64,000 bases of DNA from Caenimonas soli (GTDB taxonomy: Bacteria; Pseudomonadota; Gammaproteobacteria; Burkholderiales; Burkholderiaceae_C), in contig NZ_JABJVV010000008.1 in NCBI RefSeq assembly GCF_013155545.1, forward strand, positions 62,001 through 126,000. Reading direction: 5' to 3'. Positions 37,573-48,910 of the stretch are shown in pieces; within the stretch, counting starts at the first letter, position 1, and every line of letters starts with the position of its first letter. The position numbers and the translations under genes were made by a program. The notes beneath the pieces are model-generated. The model searched no databases and was not told where the DNA came from. It was given only the letters and a program-made list of their open reading frames with translations.

Positions 37573-38979
37573 TTAGACCCAAGCGCCGTAGCGGTTGCCG
37601 CTGTAGCCGAGCGCCCGGTACGTCGCATCGATGAGCGACTGGCCGCGCTCGTTCACCCCCGTGCCCGGACCCATGCGGTTCATCGTGTAGCCGAACGACA
37701 GCTTCGGCTGCGGATCGGCAAACCCCACGCTGCCGCCGAAACCCGCGTGGCCGAATGCGTTCGCGCCCATCAGCACGGACAGGCCCGGGCCGGTCGCGCG
37801 GTTGTCGATGGAGCCATGGAAGCCCTGCCCGAAGCGGGTGGACACCAGCACCGTGCGGTCGATCGGGTTGGCGCTGCGGATCAGGCCGATCTGCGCGGCG
37901 TAGTCGGCGGGCAGCAGCCGGGTCGCGCCGAGCGCGCCGCCATTGGCCAGCATCGCGTACATCGTGGCCAGCCCGCGCGCGTTCGTGACGCCGCCCGCGG
38001 CAGGGATTTCCGTCTGCAGCGATTGCGTCGTGTTGTACGCCGGCGGCGTGGCGGGCGGCATGCCGAGCCAGCCCCCGAGGTTGAAGAACGCGGCCGCCTG
38101 CAGCGAAGCGGGATCGACCAGTTTGGCCATGAACGGATCGACCGGCAGCACCTCGGCCGTGCCGAGCATCGGCGCCACGCGGGGCAGTTGCGCGGTCGGC
38201 ATGCCGATCCAGAAGTCCATGCCCAGCGGCTGCGCTACCTGGGCCTGGAAGAACGTGCCGAGCGACTGGCTGCTCACGCGCCGCACCAGTTCGCCGACCA
38301 GCCAGCCGTAGGTAAGCGCGTGGTAGCCATGCGCGGTGCCCGGCTCCCACCATGGCGCCTGCGCTGCCAGCAGCGAGGTCATCAGGTTCCAGTCCGCCCA
38401 ACCGCCGGGCGGCACCGGCGAGGAAAAGGGAATCGCCGCCAACCCCGCCGCGTGCTGCATCAGCATGCGCACCGTGATGCCTTGCTTGCCGTTGGCCGCG
38501 AATTCCGGCCAGTAGAACGCGACCGGCTTGTCGAGATCGAGCCGGCCCTGCGCGATGAGGACGTGGGCGCACAGCGCCGTCGCGCCCTTGGTGCAGGAGA
38601 ACACCAGGGACACGGTATCGCGGTTCCACGGCGCCGAGGGCGTGGGTGACAGCGCGTCGGCATTGCCACCCCAGGCTTCCAGAACCGGCGTGCCCTGCAA
38701 CGTGATCGCGATCGACGCGCCGATCTCGCCGCGCTCACGGAAGTTGGCGACGAAGGCATCGAACACCGGTCGGAATGCCGGCGCGCAGAACCCGTTGATG
38801 GCGGCGCCATTGGGAGCGCTCGCACTCACGGCCGGGTTGCCGGCGCCGGCCCAGGTATCGGCGCCGGCCGCCATGGCGGAGCCGCCGCACGCGGTGAGCG
38901 TGACGCTCGCACCGGAGGCGGCGCCGATCAGGGCCAGGGACAGGAAATCGCGGCGGCTGGGGATCGCGGGCTCGGACAT
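37573..38979 (-). CDS. Serine hydrolase, beta-lactamase class C/EstB type lipoprotein
   Basis: The 468-aa protein starts with a twin-Arg signal (SRRDFLSLAL) that also has a lipobox ending at C31 (VTLTAC), so it is probably an exported lipoprotein. The catalytic motif is S128-C-T-K131. Class C-like esterases of this kind hydrolyse short esters or lactones; beta-lactamase activity is less likely because the Tyr-x-Asn motif appears as Tyr with no Asn two residues on. AAAGGAG precedes ATG 38979. It is paired with the AraC gene downstream. Confidence 0.86.
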   Translation of the reverse strand: MSEPAIPSRRDFLSLALIGAASGASVTLTACGGSAMAAGADTWAGAGNPAVSASAPNGAAINGFCAPAFRPVFDAFVANFRERGEIGASIAITLQGTPVLEAWGGNADALSPTPSAPWNRDTVSLVFSCTKGATALCAHVLIAQGRLDLDKPVAFYWPEFAANGKQGITVRMLMQHAAGLAAIPFSSPVPPGGWADWNLMTSLLAAQAPWWEPGTAHGYHALTYGWLVGELVRRVSSQSLGTFFQAQVAQPLGMDFWIGMPTAQLPRVAPMLGTAEVLPVDPFMAKLVDPASLQAAAFFNLGGWLGMPPATPPAYNTTQSLQTEIPAAGGVTNARGLATMYAMLANGGALGATRLLPADYAAQIGLIRSANPIDRTVLVSTRFGQGFHGSIDNRATGPGLSVLMGANAFGHAGFGGSVGFADPQPKLSFGYTMNRMGPGTGVNERGQSLIDATYRALGYSGNRYGAWV

Positions 38980-39036
38980 GGTGGTCTCCTTTGTGTGGTG
39001 GAGACCATTGTTCGAGGCGAGGCACTCGCGTGCTAC

Positions 39037-39065
39037 CGCCGGATAGACATCGGCTGTCGCCGGAT
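39037..39065. promoter_or_regulatory. Direct repeat with 21-bp period, candidate AraC operator
   Basis: CGCCGGAT occurs at 39037-39044 and 39058-39065, two helical turns apart, upstream of the serine hydrolase promoter (AACAAT as -10 at 39012-39007). That spacing is typical for AraC-family half sites. Confidence 0.5.
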
Positions 39066-39086
39066 GGAACTTCTACCGGAAATCAA

Positions 39087-41708
<2,622 letters not shown>

Positions 41709-41836
41709 AGCCCTCGATTTTACCGGGGGCGACAATCGGGGCTTCACCACGGCATCGCCAGTGTCTTGGACGGGCGCTATGCTGCGTGCTTGAAAATTGC
41801 TTAACAGCTTAACTAAATCCCCCAGGAGATGCTTTC

Positions 41837-43315
41837 GTGGACATGAAAACCTCGCCGCTGGCCCTGCTCAAGGACCCCAGCCTGCTCAAGACCGACGCGC
41901 TCATCAACGGCCAATGGCTCAAGGGCACGGCCCGTTTCGACGTGCACGACCCCAGCAACGGCAACAAACTGGTCGATGTGGCCAACCTGGGCCCTGCCGA
42001 TGCGGAGGCCGCCATCGCCGCGGCCAATGCGGCCTGGCCTGCCTGGCGCAGCAAGACCGGCAAGGAGCGCAGCATCATCCTGCGCAAATGGTTCGACCTG
42101 CTGATGGCCAACCAGGAGGACCTGGGCCGCATCATGACCGCCGAACAGGGCAAGCCTTTCCCCGAGGCCAAGGGCGAAGTGGCTTACGGCGCCAGCTTCG
42201 TCGAGTGGTACGCCGAGGAAGCCAAGCGCGTCAACGGCGAAACCCTGCCGCCCTTCGACAACAACCGCCGCCTGATGGTGATCCGCCAGCCGATCGGCGT
42301 CTGCGCCGCCATCACGCCGTGGAACTTCCCATTGGCGATGATCACCCGCAAGGTCGCGCCGGCGCTGGCCGCCGGCTGCCCGGTGGTCATCAAGCCGGCT
42401 GAATTGACGCCCCTCACCGCCCTGGCCGCCGCGGAGCTGGCGATCCGCGCCGGCATTCCCGCCGGCGTCCTGAACCTGCTCACCGCCGACGGCGCCAACA
42501 GCATCGCCGTGGGCAAGGTGATCTGCGCCAGCGACATCGTGCGCCACATCAGCTTCACCGGATCCACCGAGGTCGGCCGCATCCTGATGGCGCAGAGCGC
42601 GCCCACGGTGAAGAAGCTGTCGCTGGAACTGGGCGGCAACGCGCCCTTCATCGTCTTCGACGACGCCGACATCGATTCGGCTGTTGAGGGCGCCATGGCC
42701 AGCAAGTACCGCAACGCGGGCCAGACCTGCGTCTGCGCCAACCGCATCTATGTGCAGGAAGCCGTGTACGACCAGTTCGTGGAGAAATTCTCGGCCAAGG
42801 TCAAGGCCTTGAAAGTCGGCAATGGTTTCGAGGAAGGCGTGGTGCAAGGGCCACTGATCGAGGACGCGGCGGTCGAGAAAGTGCAGCGCCACGTCGAGGA
42901 CGCCGTGGCCAAGGGCGGCAAGGTGATGGTCGGCGGCAAGAAGCTGCAGGGCCAGTTCTTCCAGCCCACGGTCATCGCCGAAGCCACGGGCGACATGCTG
43001 TGTGCGCGGGAAGAGACCTTCGGCCCGCTGGCCCCGGTGTTCCGCTTCAAGACCGAGCAGGAAGCCATAGACGCTGCCAACAACACCGAGTTCGGCCTGG
43101 CCAGCTATTTCTACAGCCGCGACGTCGGGCGCATCTTCCGCGTCGGCGAAGCGCTGGAGTACGGCATGGTGGGCATCAACGTGGGGATCATCGCCACCGA
43201 GCACGTGCCCTTTGGCGGAGTCAAGCAGTCGGGGCTGGGCCGCGAAGGTTCGCGCCACGGGATGGACGAGTACGTGGAGATGAAGTACCTGTGCCTGGGC
43301 GATATCCTGAAGTGA
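41837..43315 (+). CDS. gabD: NAD(P)-dependent succinate-semialdehyde dehydrogenase
   Basis: The 492-aa aldehyde dehydrogenase matches the succinate-semialdehyde group: the general base Glu in [11 protein letters not shown], the catalytic Cys in [15 protein letters not shown], and the typical C-terminal [16 protein letters not shown]. It would feed 4-aminobutyrate or polyamine breakdown into succinate, although no transaminase is adjacent. GTG 41837 has AGGAGA at 7 nt; ATG 41843 is the alternative. A hairpin follows the stop. Confidence 0.88.
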   Translation: MDMKTSPLALLKDPSLLKTDALINGQWLKGTARFDVHDPSNGNKLVDVANLGPADAEAAIAAANAAWPAWRSKTGKERSIILRKWFDLLMANQEDLGRIMTAEQGKPFPEAKGEVAYGASFVEWYAEEAKRVNGETLPPFDNNRRLMVIRQPIGVCAAITPWNFPLAMITRKVAPALAAGCPVVIKPAELTPLTALAAAELAIRAGIPAGVLNLLTADGANSIAVGKVICASDIVRHISFTGSTEVGRILMAQSAPTVKKLSLELGGNAPFIVFDDADIDSAVEGAMASKYRNAGQTCVCANRIYVQEAVYDQFVEKFSAKVKALKVGNGFEEGVVQGPLIEDAAVEKVQRHVEDAVAKGGKVMVGGKKLQGQFFQPTVIAEATGDMLCAREETFGPLAPVFRFKTEQEAIDAANNTEFGLASYFYSRDVGRIFRVGEALEYGMVGINVGIIATEHVPFGGVKQSGLGREGSRHGMDEYVEMKYLCLGDILK

Positions 43316-43322
43316 ACTGAAG

Positions 43323-43341
43323 AGGGGCGCTACGCGTCCCT
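43323..43341 (+). terminator. Possible terminator after gabD
   Basis: AGGGGCGC and GCGTCCCT form an 8-bp stem with one G-U wobble and a TAC loop, followed by GTTCTTG. It overlaps the stop of the convergent small gene. Confidence 0.4.
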
Positions 43342-43650
43342 GTTCTTGCCGACCCTCGAAAAGACATCGAGTTCGTCGAACTGGCTGGCGTCGAACTGGC
43401 TGTTGGCCGGCTTGTTGCCGTAAATCCTTGCCGAGTGGCTCAGGGATTGCATCTGGCTGTCCAGGGCGTTCACGGAATCTTCCCAAAGATCCCAGTCGGT
43501 GTGGTCGTTGCCCTCGACCACTTCCGGGGCGGGTATCGATCCGGCCACTACCGGCTCGGAAGCCGTGCTTCGTTTCCTGGACCTGCGCCTGACCGGCCGT
43601 GCCGGTGGCTTGGCCGTGAGGCCGACTAGACTCTTGAAGAAGTTGAACAT
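43330..43650 (-). CDS. Small hypothetical protein, function unknown
   Basis: The 106-aa product begins MFNFFKSLVGLTAKPP, then has a strongly basic patch (RPVRRRSRKRS) and an acidic middle with EVVEGNDHTDWDLWEDS. It has no signal peptide or membrane segment. GGAGAG lies 7 nt before ATG 43650, and the codon use is that of its neighbours, so the gene is probably real. A longer upstream extension to 43785 lacks a ribosome site. I do not recognise the family. Confidence 0.65.
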   Translation of the reverse strand: MFNFFKSLVGLTAKPPARPVRRRSRKRSTASEPVVAGSIPAPEVVEGNDHTDWDLWEDSVNALDSQMQSLSHSARIYGNKPANSQFDASQFDELDVFSRVGKNRDA

Positions 43651-43930
43651 CCTGGGCTCTCCGAGACCGGCAAAAGGCCGACAACAGACTCGACTCCCCT
43701 CCACTCCCCTCCTGCCCAAGCTCGCGCGCAATACGACGCCCAAGGGCTTAATGGACATTCTGTAACACATAACGGACAAACGCAACCGTACCCACGGCTT
43801 GCGCGCATGGATGAGTACTTAGTGATGAAATATCGGCACTCGATCGAGCCGCAAAGGAACAACACCAGGCATTGATAAATCAAACTGAGTTGCCCCCGAA
43901 GCCCGTCCTCAAGCAATGAAAGGAGTTGCC
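43651..43930. other. Intergenic stretch, no gene recognised
   Basis: This 280-bp stretch between divergent small genes is less GC-rich, with AT-rich patches near 43750-43890 that may hold promoters. No RNA gene was recognised. Confidence 0.5.
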
Positions 43931-44158
43931 ATGCCACGCCAATACATCGATTGCCGCGAAATCCCCAGTGATACGAAGTGCACGGTCGCGATCGCCGCCG
44001 ACAGCGAACGCGAGCTGGTCGATGCCGCTGTCCAGCACGCAGTTGCCGTCCACGGGCACACGGACACGCCCGAGTTCCGCAAACAGATCACCTCCGCCAT
44101 CAAGCAGGGCACGCCGCCTGTCGAAGCTCCGACCCAACACGCGGCCGCCGCGTCTTGA
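43931..44158 (+). CDS. DUF1059 domain protein
   Basis: The 75-aa protein reads MPRQYIDCREIPSD, then a pattern of charged residues with HAVAVHGHTDTPEFRKQI, matching the small DUF1059 family. That family has no assigned function. AAGGAG (43920-43925) precedes ATG 43931. It is followed by tRNA-Gly. Confidence 0.82.
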   Translation: MPRQYIDCREIPSDTKCTVAIAADSERELVDAAVQHAVAVHGHTDTPEFRKQITSAIKQGTPPVEAPTQHAAAAS

Positions 44159-44216
44159 GCACTGATTGAGCCGCCGCCTGCGGGGCATTGGCAGATGACA
44201 TAATCTCGCCAGTTCC

Positions 44217-44290
44217 GCGGGCGTCGTTCAATGGCAGGACCTGAGCTTCCCAAGCTCAAGACGTGGGTTCGATTCCCATCGCCCGCTCCA
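44217..44290 (+). tRNA. tRNA-Gly (anticodon CCC)
   Basis: The 74-nt sequence folds into a cloverleaf. The acceptor stem pairs GCGGGCG with CGCCCGC and is followed by an encoded TCCA end. The anticodon stem TGAGC/GCTCA encloses the loop TTCCCAA, giving anticodon CCC. The T arm contains GGTTCGATTCC. A -10-like TAATCT lies at 44201-44206. Confidence 0.95.
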
Positions 44291-44327
44291 CTTCTCTCTA
44301 AGTGCTCGTCCGCTAAGGAAGAAATCA

Positions 44328-44360
44328 CGTGCATCTTCGTAGATGCATGGCCAGATCTGG
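44328..44360. repeat. Hairpin followed by a 10-bp palindrome
   Basis: CGTGCATCT (44328-44336) pairs with AGATGCATG (44341-44349), including one G-U pair, around TCGT. CCAGATCTGG (44351-44360) follows at once. Their role is unknown; they lie between tRNA-Gly and the end of the LysR gene. Confidence 0.45.
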
Positions 44361-44409
44361 CTACGTTTTGGCTAGCCCTAGCAACGCGCCTTTTCGCTGC
44401 AGCGTCCGT

Positions 44410-45309
44410 TCAGGCCCCTAGCCGCAGGCTACGCCCAAGCGCCAGCTTCCGGATGCACGATGCAAACGAGCGAACCGCGGGCGACTGCTTCGCATCCCTT
44501 TTCCACAGCATGCCCGGCGTGCGAACCGGAGTGGGACTTTCGAGCGGGATCACGCGCACGTCATCGCGCGGTTGCACCGCATGGCTGGAGACGATGGCCG
44601 CGAGTTGGGTGCGGGCCACCAGCCCGATCATGGGCGCGATGGTGTTCATCTCCGCGGCGATCACCGGTTCCGCGCCGCAGGAGCGAAAGCATTCGTCCAG
44701 CATGGTGCGGGTGGTGAAGGCGCGCGGCAGCAGCACCAGGCTCCTGCGGTGCAGCTCCACCATGCGCACGCGCTTGCGTTGTGCCAGCGGGTGCCGTGGC
44801 GACACCACCAGCACCATCTCCTCGGTGTAGAGCGGTTCGAACCATAAGCGCGTCGGGTCGCTCGGCTGGTAAGCGATGCCCACATCCATCGAAGAATCGA
44901 TCAGCCGCTGCGCGATCGCGTCGGCAGCAAGTTCGTCCACCGTTACTTTCACTGTCGGATTGCGCTTGAGGAAGATCGACAGGCATTCGGGTACGAAGCC
45001 AATGTTGAAGGTGCCCGTGGCGCCGATCCGTACCTCGCCCGAGAGCTGGTCACCGGCGCGCATCAAGTCGGACAAGCCATGGTCCACCTCGCGCAGCGCC
45101 CGGGACGCATAGCCGAGATAAGTCTCGCCCGCTTCGGTGAGTATCACGCGCTTGCCGATGCGATCGAACAGTGGCTGGCCAAGCTCATCCTCCAGTTGGC
45201 GGATCTGATGGGACAGCGTCGATTGCGTGACGTGCACGCGCTCGGCGGCGCGGGTGAAAGACAGGCACTCCGCCAGAGCGACGAAATAGCGCAGGTGACG
45301 CAGTTCCAT
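44410..45309 (-). CDS. LysR-type regulator of the dioxygenase/CoA-transferase cluster
   Basis: The 299-aa protein starts MELRHLRYFVALAECLSF and has the helix-turn-helix FTRAAERVHVTQSTLSHQIRQLE, then an effector domain. ATG 45309 is the canonical start; an upstream extension of 19 residues is possible but untypical. It is divergent from the intradiol dioxygenase gene, the usual arrangement for aromatic catabolism regulators such as CatR/CbnR/CynR. The effector is probably the substrate or a ring-cleavage product. Confidence 0.93.
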   Translation of the reverse strand: MELRHLRYFVALAECLSFTRAAERVHVTQSTLSHQIRQLEDELGQPLFDRIGKRVILTEAGETYLGYASRALREVDHGLSDLMRAGDQLSGEVRIGATGTFNIGFVPECLSIFLKRNPTVKVTVDELAADAIAQRLIDSSMDVGIAYQPSDPTRLWFEPLYTEEMVLVVSPRHPLAQRKRVRMVELHRRSLVLLPRAFTTRTMLDECFRSCGAEPVIAAEMNTIAPMIGLVARTQLAAIVSSHAVQPRDDVRVIPLESPTPVRTPGMLWKRDAKQSPAVRSFASCIRKLALGRSLRLGA

Positions 45310-45330
45310 AGGGTTTACCCGGTCGATTGA

Positions 45331-45343
45331 TCGATGACGTCGA
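45331..45343. promoter_or_regulatory. Candidate LysR operator
   Basis: TCGATGACGTCGA is a T-N11-A dyad with TCGA arms. It lies 22 bp upstream of the LysR start codon and 80 bp upstream of the dioxygenase start, a fitting place for control of both genes. Confidence 0.4.
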
Positions 45344-45422
45344 TTCGAATCATTGAAATTCTTCACTTCTTATTGCTGCTGTCAATCAATAGAGTCCCGA
45401 AGAGCGAATACCGGAGACATGC

Positions 45423-46316
45423 ATGGCGCAGCTGGAGTACGACACCGAAAGCATCACCGACGCCGTCATCGCGCGACTGGTCGAATGCCAGGACCCGCGC
45501 TTCAAGCAGGTGATGACCTCGCTCATCCGCCACCTGCACGGCTTCGCGCGCGAGGTCGACTTGAAGGGCGACGAATGGTTCAAGGCCATCGAGTTCCTCA
45601 CCGCCTGCGGCAAGGCCTGCGACGACAAGCGGCAGGAGTTCATCCTGCTGTCGGACACACTGGGCCTGTCGATGCAGGTCGTGGCGCTAGAGCACGCCCG
45701 CGCCTTGAAAGGCCGCACCGGCGCGACGCCGCCGACCGACGCCACCGTGCAGGGACCGTTCTACTGGGAGGGCGCCCCCGAGTTGCCGCTGGGCAGCGAC
45801 ATCGCCGAAGGCGTGCCGGGCGAGCCCGCCTTGTACAGCGGCCGCGTGACAGACCTCGAGGGCAGGCCGTTGCAAAGCGCTCTGCTTGACGTGTGGTCCG
45901 GCGACGGCGAAGGCGTCTATGACATGCAGCGCGCAGACGGCGGAATGCGCGCACGGGCCCGCATCCGCACCGACGATCAAGGCCGCTACTGGTTCTGGTC
46001 GATCCGGCCGACTTTCTACCCCGTGCCTGACGACGGCCCGGTGGGCGACATGCTGCGCAAGATGGGCCGGCATCCCAACCGCCCCGGGCACATCCATATG
46101 AAGGTTTCGGCGCCCGGCCACAAAGAGGTGACCACGCACCTGTTCGTCAAGGACAGCCCGTACCTGGACTCCGACGCGGTATTCGGCGTGCGCGACAGCC
46201 TGATCGTGGAGTTCGAGAAGCACGAGCCCGGCACGGCGATGGACGGCCGCAAGATGGACAAGCCGTATCACGTGGCGCACTACGACTTCCGGCTGATTCC
46301 CCAAGGCGCGGCATGA
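45423..46316 (+). CDS. Intradiol ring-cleavage dioxygenase (catechol/hydroxyquinol 1,2-dioxygenase-like)
   Basis: The 297-aa enzyme has the N-terminal dimerisation domain of catechol dioxygenases and the catalytic domain with all four Fe(III) ligands visible: Tyr in GEGVYDMQ, Tyr in RPTFYPVP, and the two His of RPGHIHMKV. It would split a catecholic ring between the hydroxyls to a muconate. The sequence style is closer to hydroxyquinol 1,2-dioxygenases than to CatA, but the substrate is not settled. GGAGA precedes ATG 45423. It opens the nine-gene cluster. Confidence 0.9.
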   Translation: MAQLEYDTESITDAVIARLVECQDPRFKQVMTSLIRHLHGFAREVDLKGDEWFKAIEFLTACGKACDDKRQEFILLSDTLGLSMQVVALEHARALKGRTGATPPTDATVQGPFYWEGAPELPLGSDIAEGVPGEPALYSGRVTDLEGRPLQSALLDVWSGDGEGVYDMQRADGGMRARARIRTDDQGRYWFWSIRPTFYPVPDDGPVGDMLRKMGRHPNRPGHIHMKVSAPGHKEVTTHLFVKDSPYLDSDAVFGVRDSLIVEFEKHEPGTAMDGRKMDKPYHVAHYDFRLIPQGAA

Positions 46317-46320
46317 GCCG

Positions 46321-46369
46321 CCGGGCCGCTCCCAAGGCGAATACCGCAGCACGCAGTGCGGAGGTTTCC
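46321..46369. repeat. Comamonadaceae-type intergenic repeat (short form)
   Basis: The stretch CCGGGCCGCTCCCAAGGCGA and the following CGCAGCACGCAGTGCGGAGG resemble an element I recall between genes of many Comamonadaceae. It shares the CGGGCCGC-CCCAAG start with 30611-30680. It lies inside the cluster, between the dioxygenase and citryl-CoA lyase genes, and its GGAG may serve as the ribosome site of the next gene. Confidence 0.5.
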
Positions 46370-46371
46370 GA

Positions 46372-47187
46372 ATGAGTTCGATCAACAAGATTGGCAAGTC
46401 CACGGTGCCCCGCACCGCCATCAGTACCCATGACGAGCACAGCATCACCGTGCGCGGCGAGGACCTGTGCCGTGACTTGATCGGTCGCATCTCCTTCACC
46501 GACTACTTCAGCCTGCTGGTCACCGGCCAGCGGCCCACGCCCGCCGATGCGGCGGTGCTCGATGCCACGCTGGTCGCGATCGCCGAGCACGGGCTCGTTC
46601 CCAGCGTGCAAGCCAGCCGCATGACCTACGCGGCCGCACCGGACGCGCTCCAAGGGGCGGTAGCGGCCGGCATTCTAGGCTGCGGTAGCGTGATCCTCGG
46701 CGCCTCGGAGACGGCGGGCAGGCTGTTCACCGAGGTGAATGAACAGGCCAAGAGCGGCGACGTTCCCAAGGCGGCCCGCGACGTGGTCGGCCGCTGGCAC
46801 GCCGCCGGCCTCGCCATTCCGGGCTATGGTCACCCGCTGCACAAGGAGCGCGACCCGCGCGTGGCGCGGCTTTTCGCGGTGGCGAAGGAAGCAGGCACCA
46901 GCCTGCGTTTCGTGGAGATTGCCGAAGCCGTGGAGCAGGTCATCCCCGGGGTGGTCGGCAAGGACCTGCGGCTGAACGTATCGGCGGCGATCCCCGCCGT
47001 GCTGCTGGGAACCAACTTCCCGTTGCGCGGGCTCCGCGGCGTGCCGATCCTTGCGCGCACCGCGGGCCTGATCGCGCATCTGTGCGAGGAAGCCGTCAAC
47101 CCGAGCGGCTTCGCGCTCTCCTACCAGGCCACGCGCGAACTGGTCTACGAAGGCAAGCCGGTGCCGGTGCGCGGAGGCCGCGAGTGA
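46372..47187 (+). CDS. Short citrate synthase-fold protein, citryl-CoA lyase type
   Basis: At 271 aa this protein is much shorter than citrate synthase (about 430) but keeps the motif GYGHPLHKERDPR, the equivalent of the GFGHRVYKxxDPR substrate-binding loop. Proteins of this size and type are annotated as citryl-CoA lyases, which split citryl-CoA to acetyl-CoA and oxaloacetate. Next to a CoA-transferase it may cleave a hydroxy-acyl-CoA derived from ring cleavage. Its stop overlaps the CoA-transferase start by 4 bp. Confidence 0.8.
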   Translation: MSSINKIGKSTVPRTAISTHDEHSITVRGEDLCRDLIGRISFTDYFSLLVTGQRPTPADAAVLDATLVAIAEHGLVPSVQASRMTYAAAPDALQGAVAAGILGCGSVILGASETAGRLFTEVNEQAKSGDVPKAARDVVGRWHAAGLAIPGYGHPLHKERDPRVARLFAVAKEAGTSLRFVEIAEAVEQVIPGVVGKDLRLNVSAAIPAVLLGTNFPLRGLRGVPILARTAGLIAHLCEEAVNPSGFALSYQATRELVYEGKPVPVRGGRE

Positions 47188-48332
47188 TCGAAGTCCTTAA
47201 AGACGTGCGCGTGCTCGAACAGGGCACGTTCATCACCGGCCCGGCCTGCAGCATGCTGCTCGGCGACCTGGGCGCCGACGTCATCAAGGTCGAACAGCCG
47301 GGCACGGGCGATCCGTTCCGTGCCTTCAAGGGCGGCCTCTACAGCCCCCACTTCCAGACCTACAACCGCAACAAGCGCAGCATCACGCTCAACACCAAGG
47401 AGCAAGCCGATCGCGAGCGGTTGTACGCGTTGGTGAAGACGGCTGACGTGTACATCCAGAACTTTCGCCCGGGCGTCGCGGAGCAGTTGGGCGTGGGCGA
47501 GCAGCAGCTGCGGGAACTGAACCCGCGCCTGGTCTACTGCTCGATCAGCGGCTTCGGCGCGACCGGCCCCTCGGCCTCGCGCCCGAGCTACGACACGGTG
47601 GCGCAGGCTGCCAGCGGCTACCTGAAGCTGCTGGTGAACCCGGCGAACCCTCGCGTCGTCGGGCCCGCCATCGCCGATGCCGTCACAGGCTTCTACGCGG
47701 CCTACGGCGTGCTCGGCGCACTGTACGAACGCTCCCGCACCGGCCGCGGCCGCAAGGTCGAAGTCTCGATGCTGGAGGCGATGACGCACTGGAACCTGGA
47801 CGCCTTCACGCACTACTACTCCGCCGGCGAGGTGATGGGGCCGTTCAGCCGCCCGCGCGTTTCGCAATCGTACGTGATGGAGTGCAAGGACGGAAAGTGG
47901 GTCGCGCTTCACATGTCATCGCCGGAAAAGTTCTGGCAGGGCCTGGCCAATGCGATCGAACGGCCCGGCATCTTCCAGGACCCGCGGTTCGCGACGCGCG
48001 AGGCTCGCATCCAAAACCAGGAAGCGATGATCCAGGTCTTGTCCGAGCGCTTCGCGACGCGCACCCGAACCGACTGGTGCAACCGGCTGCTGGCCGAGGA
48101 CGTGCCGCACGCGCCTATGTACGACACCAGCGAGGCGCTACAAGACCCGCAGGCCCAACACTTGCAGTTGCTGGTCTCGGCGCGTCACGCCACGATGGGA
48201 GAGTTCCGCACCGTTCGCCCGCCGGTTTCCTTCGACGGCGAGCGGACGTTGTCAGTGCGGCCGCCTCCGACGCTGGGCGAACACAACTCTGAGATAGACG
48301 CCATGCTGCGCGCAATGGAGAGTCCAGCATGA
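47184..48332 (+). CDS. CaiB/BaiF family (type III) CoA-transferase
   Basis: The 382-aa enzyme has the family start VLEQGTFITGPACSMLLGDLGADVIKVEQPG and the catalytic Asp in PSYDTVAQAASG. Type III transferases move CoA between carboxylic acids. GTG 47184 follows a strong GGAGG site and overlaps the lyase gene; the open frame upstream adds no family sequence. The pairing suggests activation of an organic acid before C-C cleavage. Confidence 0.92.
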   Translation: MIEVLKDVRVLEQGTFITGPACSMLLGDLGADVIKVEQPGTGDPFRAFKGGLYSPHFQTYNRNKRSITLNTKEQADRERLYALVKTADVYIQNFRPGVAEQLGVGEQQLRELNPRLVYCSISGFGATGPSASRPSYDTVAQAASGYLKLLVNPANPRVVGPAIADAVTGFYAAYGVLGALYERSRTGRGRKVEVSMLEAMTHWNLDAFTHYYSAGEVMGPFSRPRVSQSYVMECKDGKWVALHMSSPEKFWQGLANAIERPGIFQDPRFATREARIQNQEAMIQVLSERFATRTRTDWCNRLLAEDVPHAPMYDTSEALQDPQAQHLQLLVSARHATMGEFRTVRPPVSFDGERTLSVRPPPTLGEHNSEIDAMLRAMESPA

Positions 48333-48880
48333 CGCTGCGGATCGGCCTCATCATCGGCAGCCTGCGCCAGGCTTCGTACAGCCGCCGCATCGCGCAGGCG
48401 CTGGGTGAGCTGGCACCCCCTGGCATGGTTTTTAACGAACTCGCGTTTGCCGACCTCGCGCTCTACAACGGCGACTTGGAGCCGCAGCTTCCCCAGCCAT
48501 GGCAGCGCTTTCGAGCCGAAGTCGTGGCCAGCGACGCGCTGCTGTTCGTCGTCCCCGAGTACAACCGCTCCATCCCCGGCGGCGTGAAGAACGCCATCGA
48601 TGTCGGATCGAAGCCAACGGCCCAGAACTGCTGGAGTGGCAAGCCGGCGTTGGTGGTCAGCCAAAGCGCCGGCCCGTTGGGCGGGCTGGCGGGCTCCTAC
48701 GCACTGAAGCAGGCACTGGCCGCGGTGAACGTCGCCACCATGCCGCACCCGGAGGTCTACCTGGGCCGCATAGCGACACTATTCGACGGCGATGGGCCGA
48801 TGGTTTCCGACACGCAGGAATTCCTGCGGGGCGTGCTCACCAGTTTCGAGACCTGGATCACGCGCTTCGTGCCGCGCTGA
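48329..48880 (+). CDS. NADPH-dependent FMN reductase family protein
   Basis: The 183-aa flavodoxin-like protein has the phosphate loop IIGSLRQASYSRRIA and the PEYNRSIPGGVKNAID motif of the FMN_red family (ChrR/YieF/SsuE relatives). It could supply reduced flavin or reduce a quinone intermediate. No flavin-dependent monooxygenase gene is adjacent. The start overlaps the CoA-transferase stop by 4 bp; the binding-protein gene follows after 30 bp. Confidence 0.88.
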   Translation: MTLRIGLIIGSLRQASYSRRIAQALGELAPPGMVFNELAFADLALYNGDLEPQLPQPWQRFRAEVVASDALLFVVPEYNRSIPGGVKNAIDVGSKPTAQNCWSGKPALVVSQSAGPLGGLAGSYALKQALAAVNVATMPHPEVYLGRIATLFDGDGPMVSDTQEFLRGVLTSFETWITRFVPR

Positions 48881-48910
48881 AGCGCTACACCAACCAAGAA
48901 GGAGACAGCC

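Noticed and set aside
41813..43684. 623-codon minus-strand frame opposite gabD
   Set aside because: gabD on the plus strand has all dehydrogenase motifs; the antisense frame has none.
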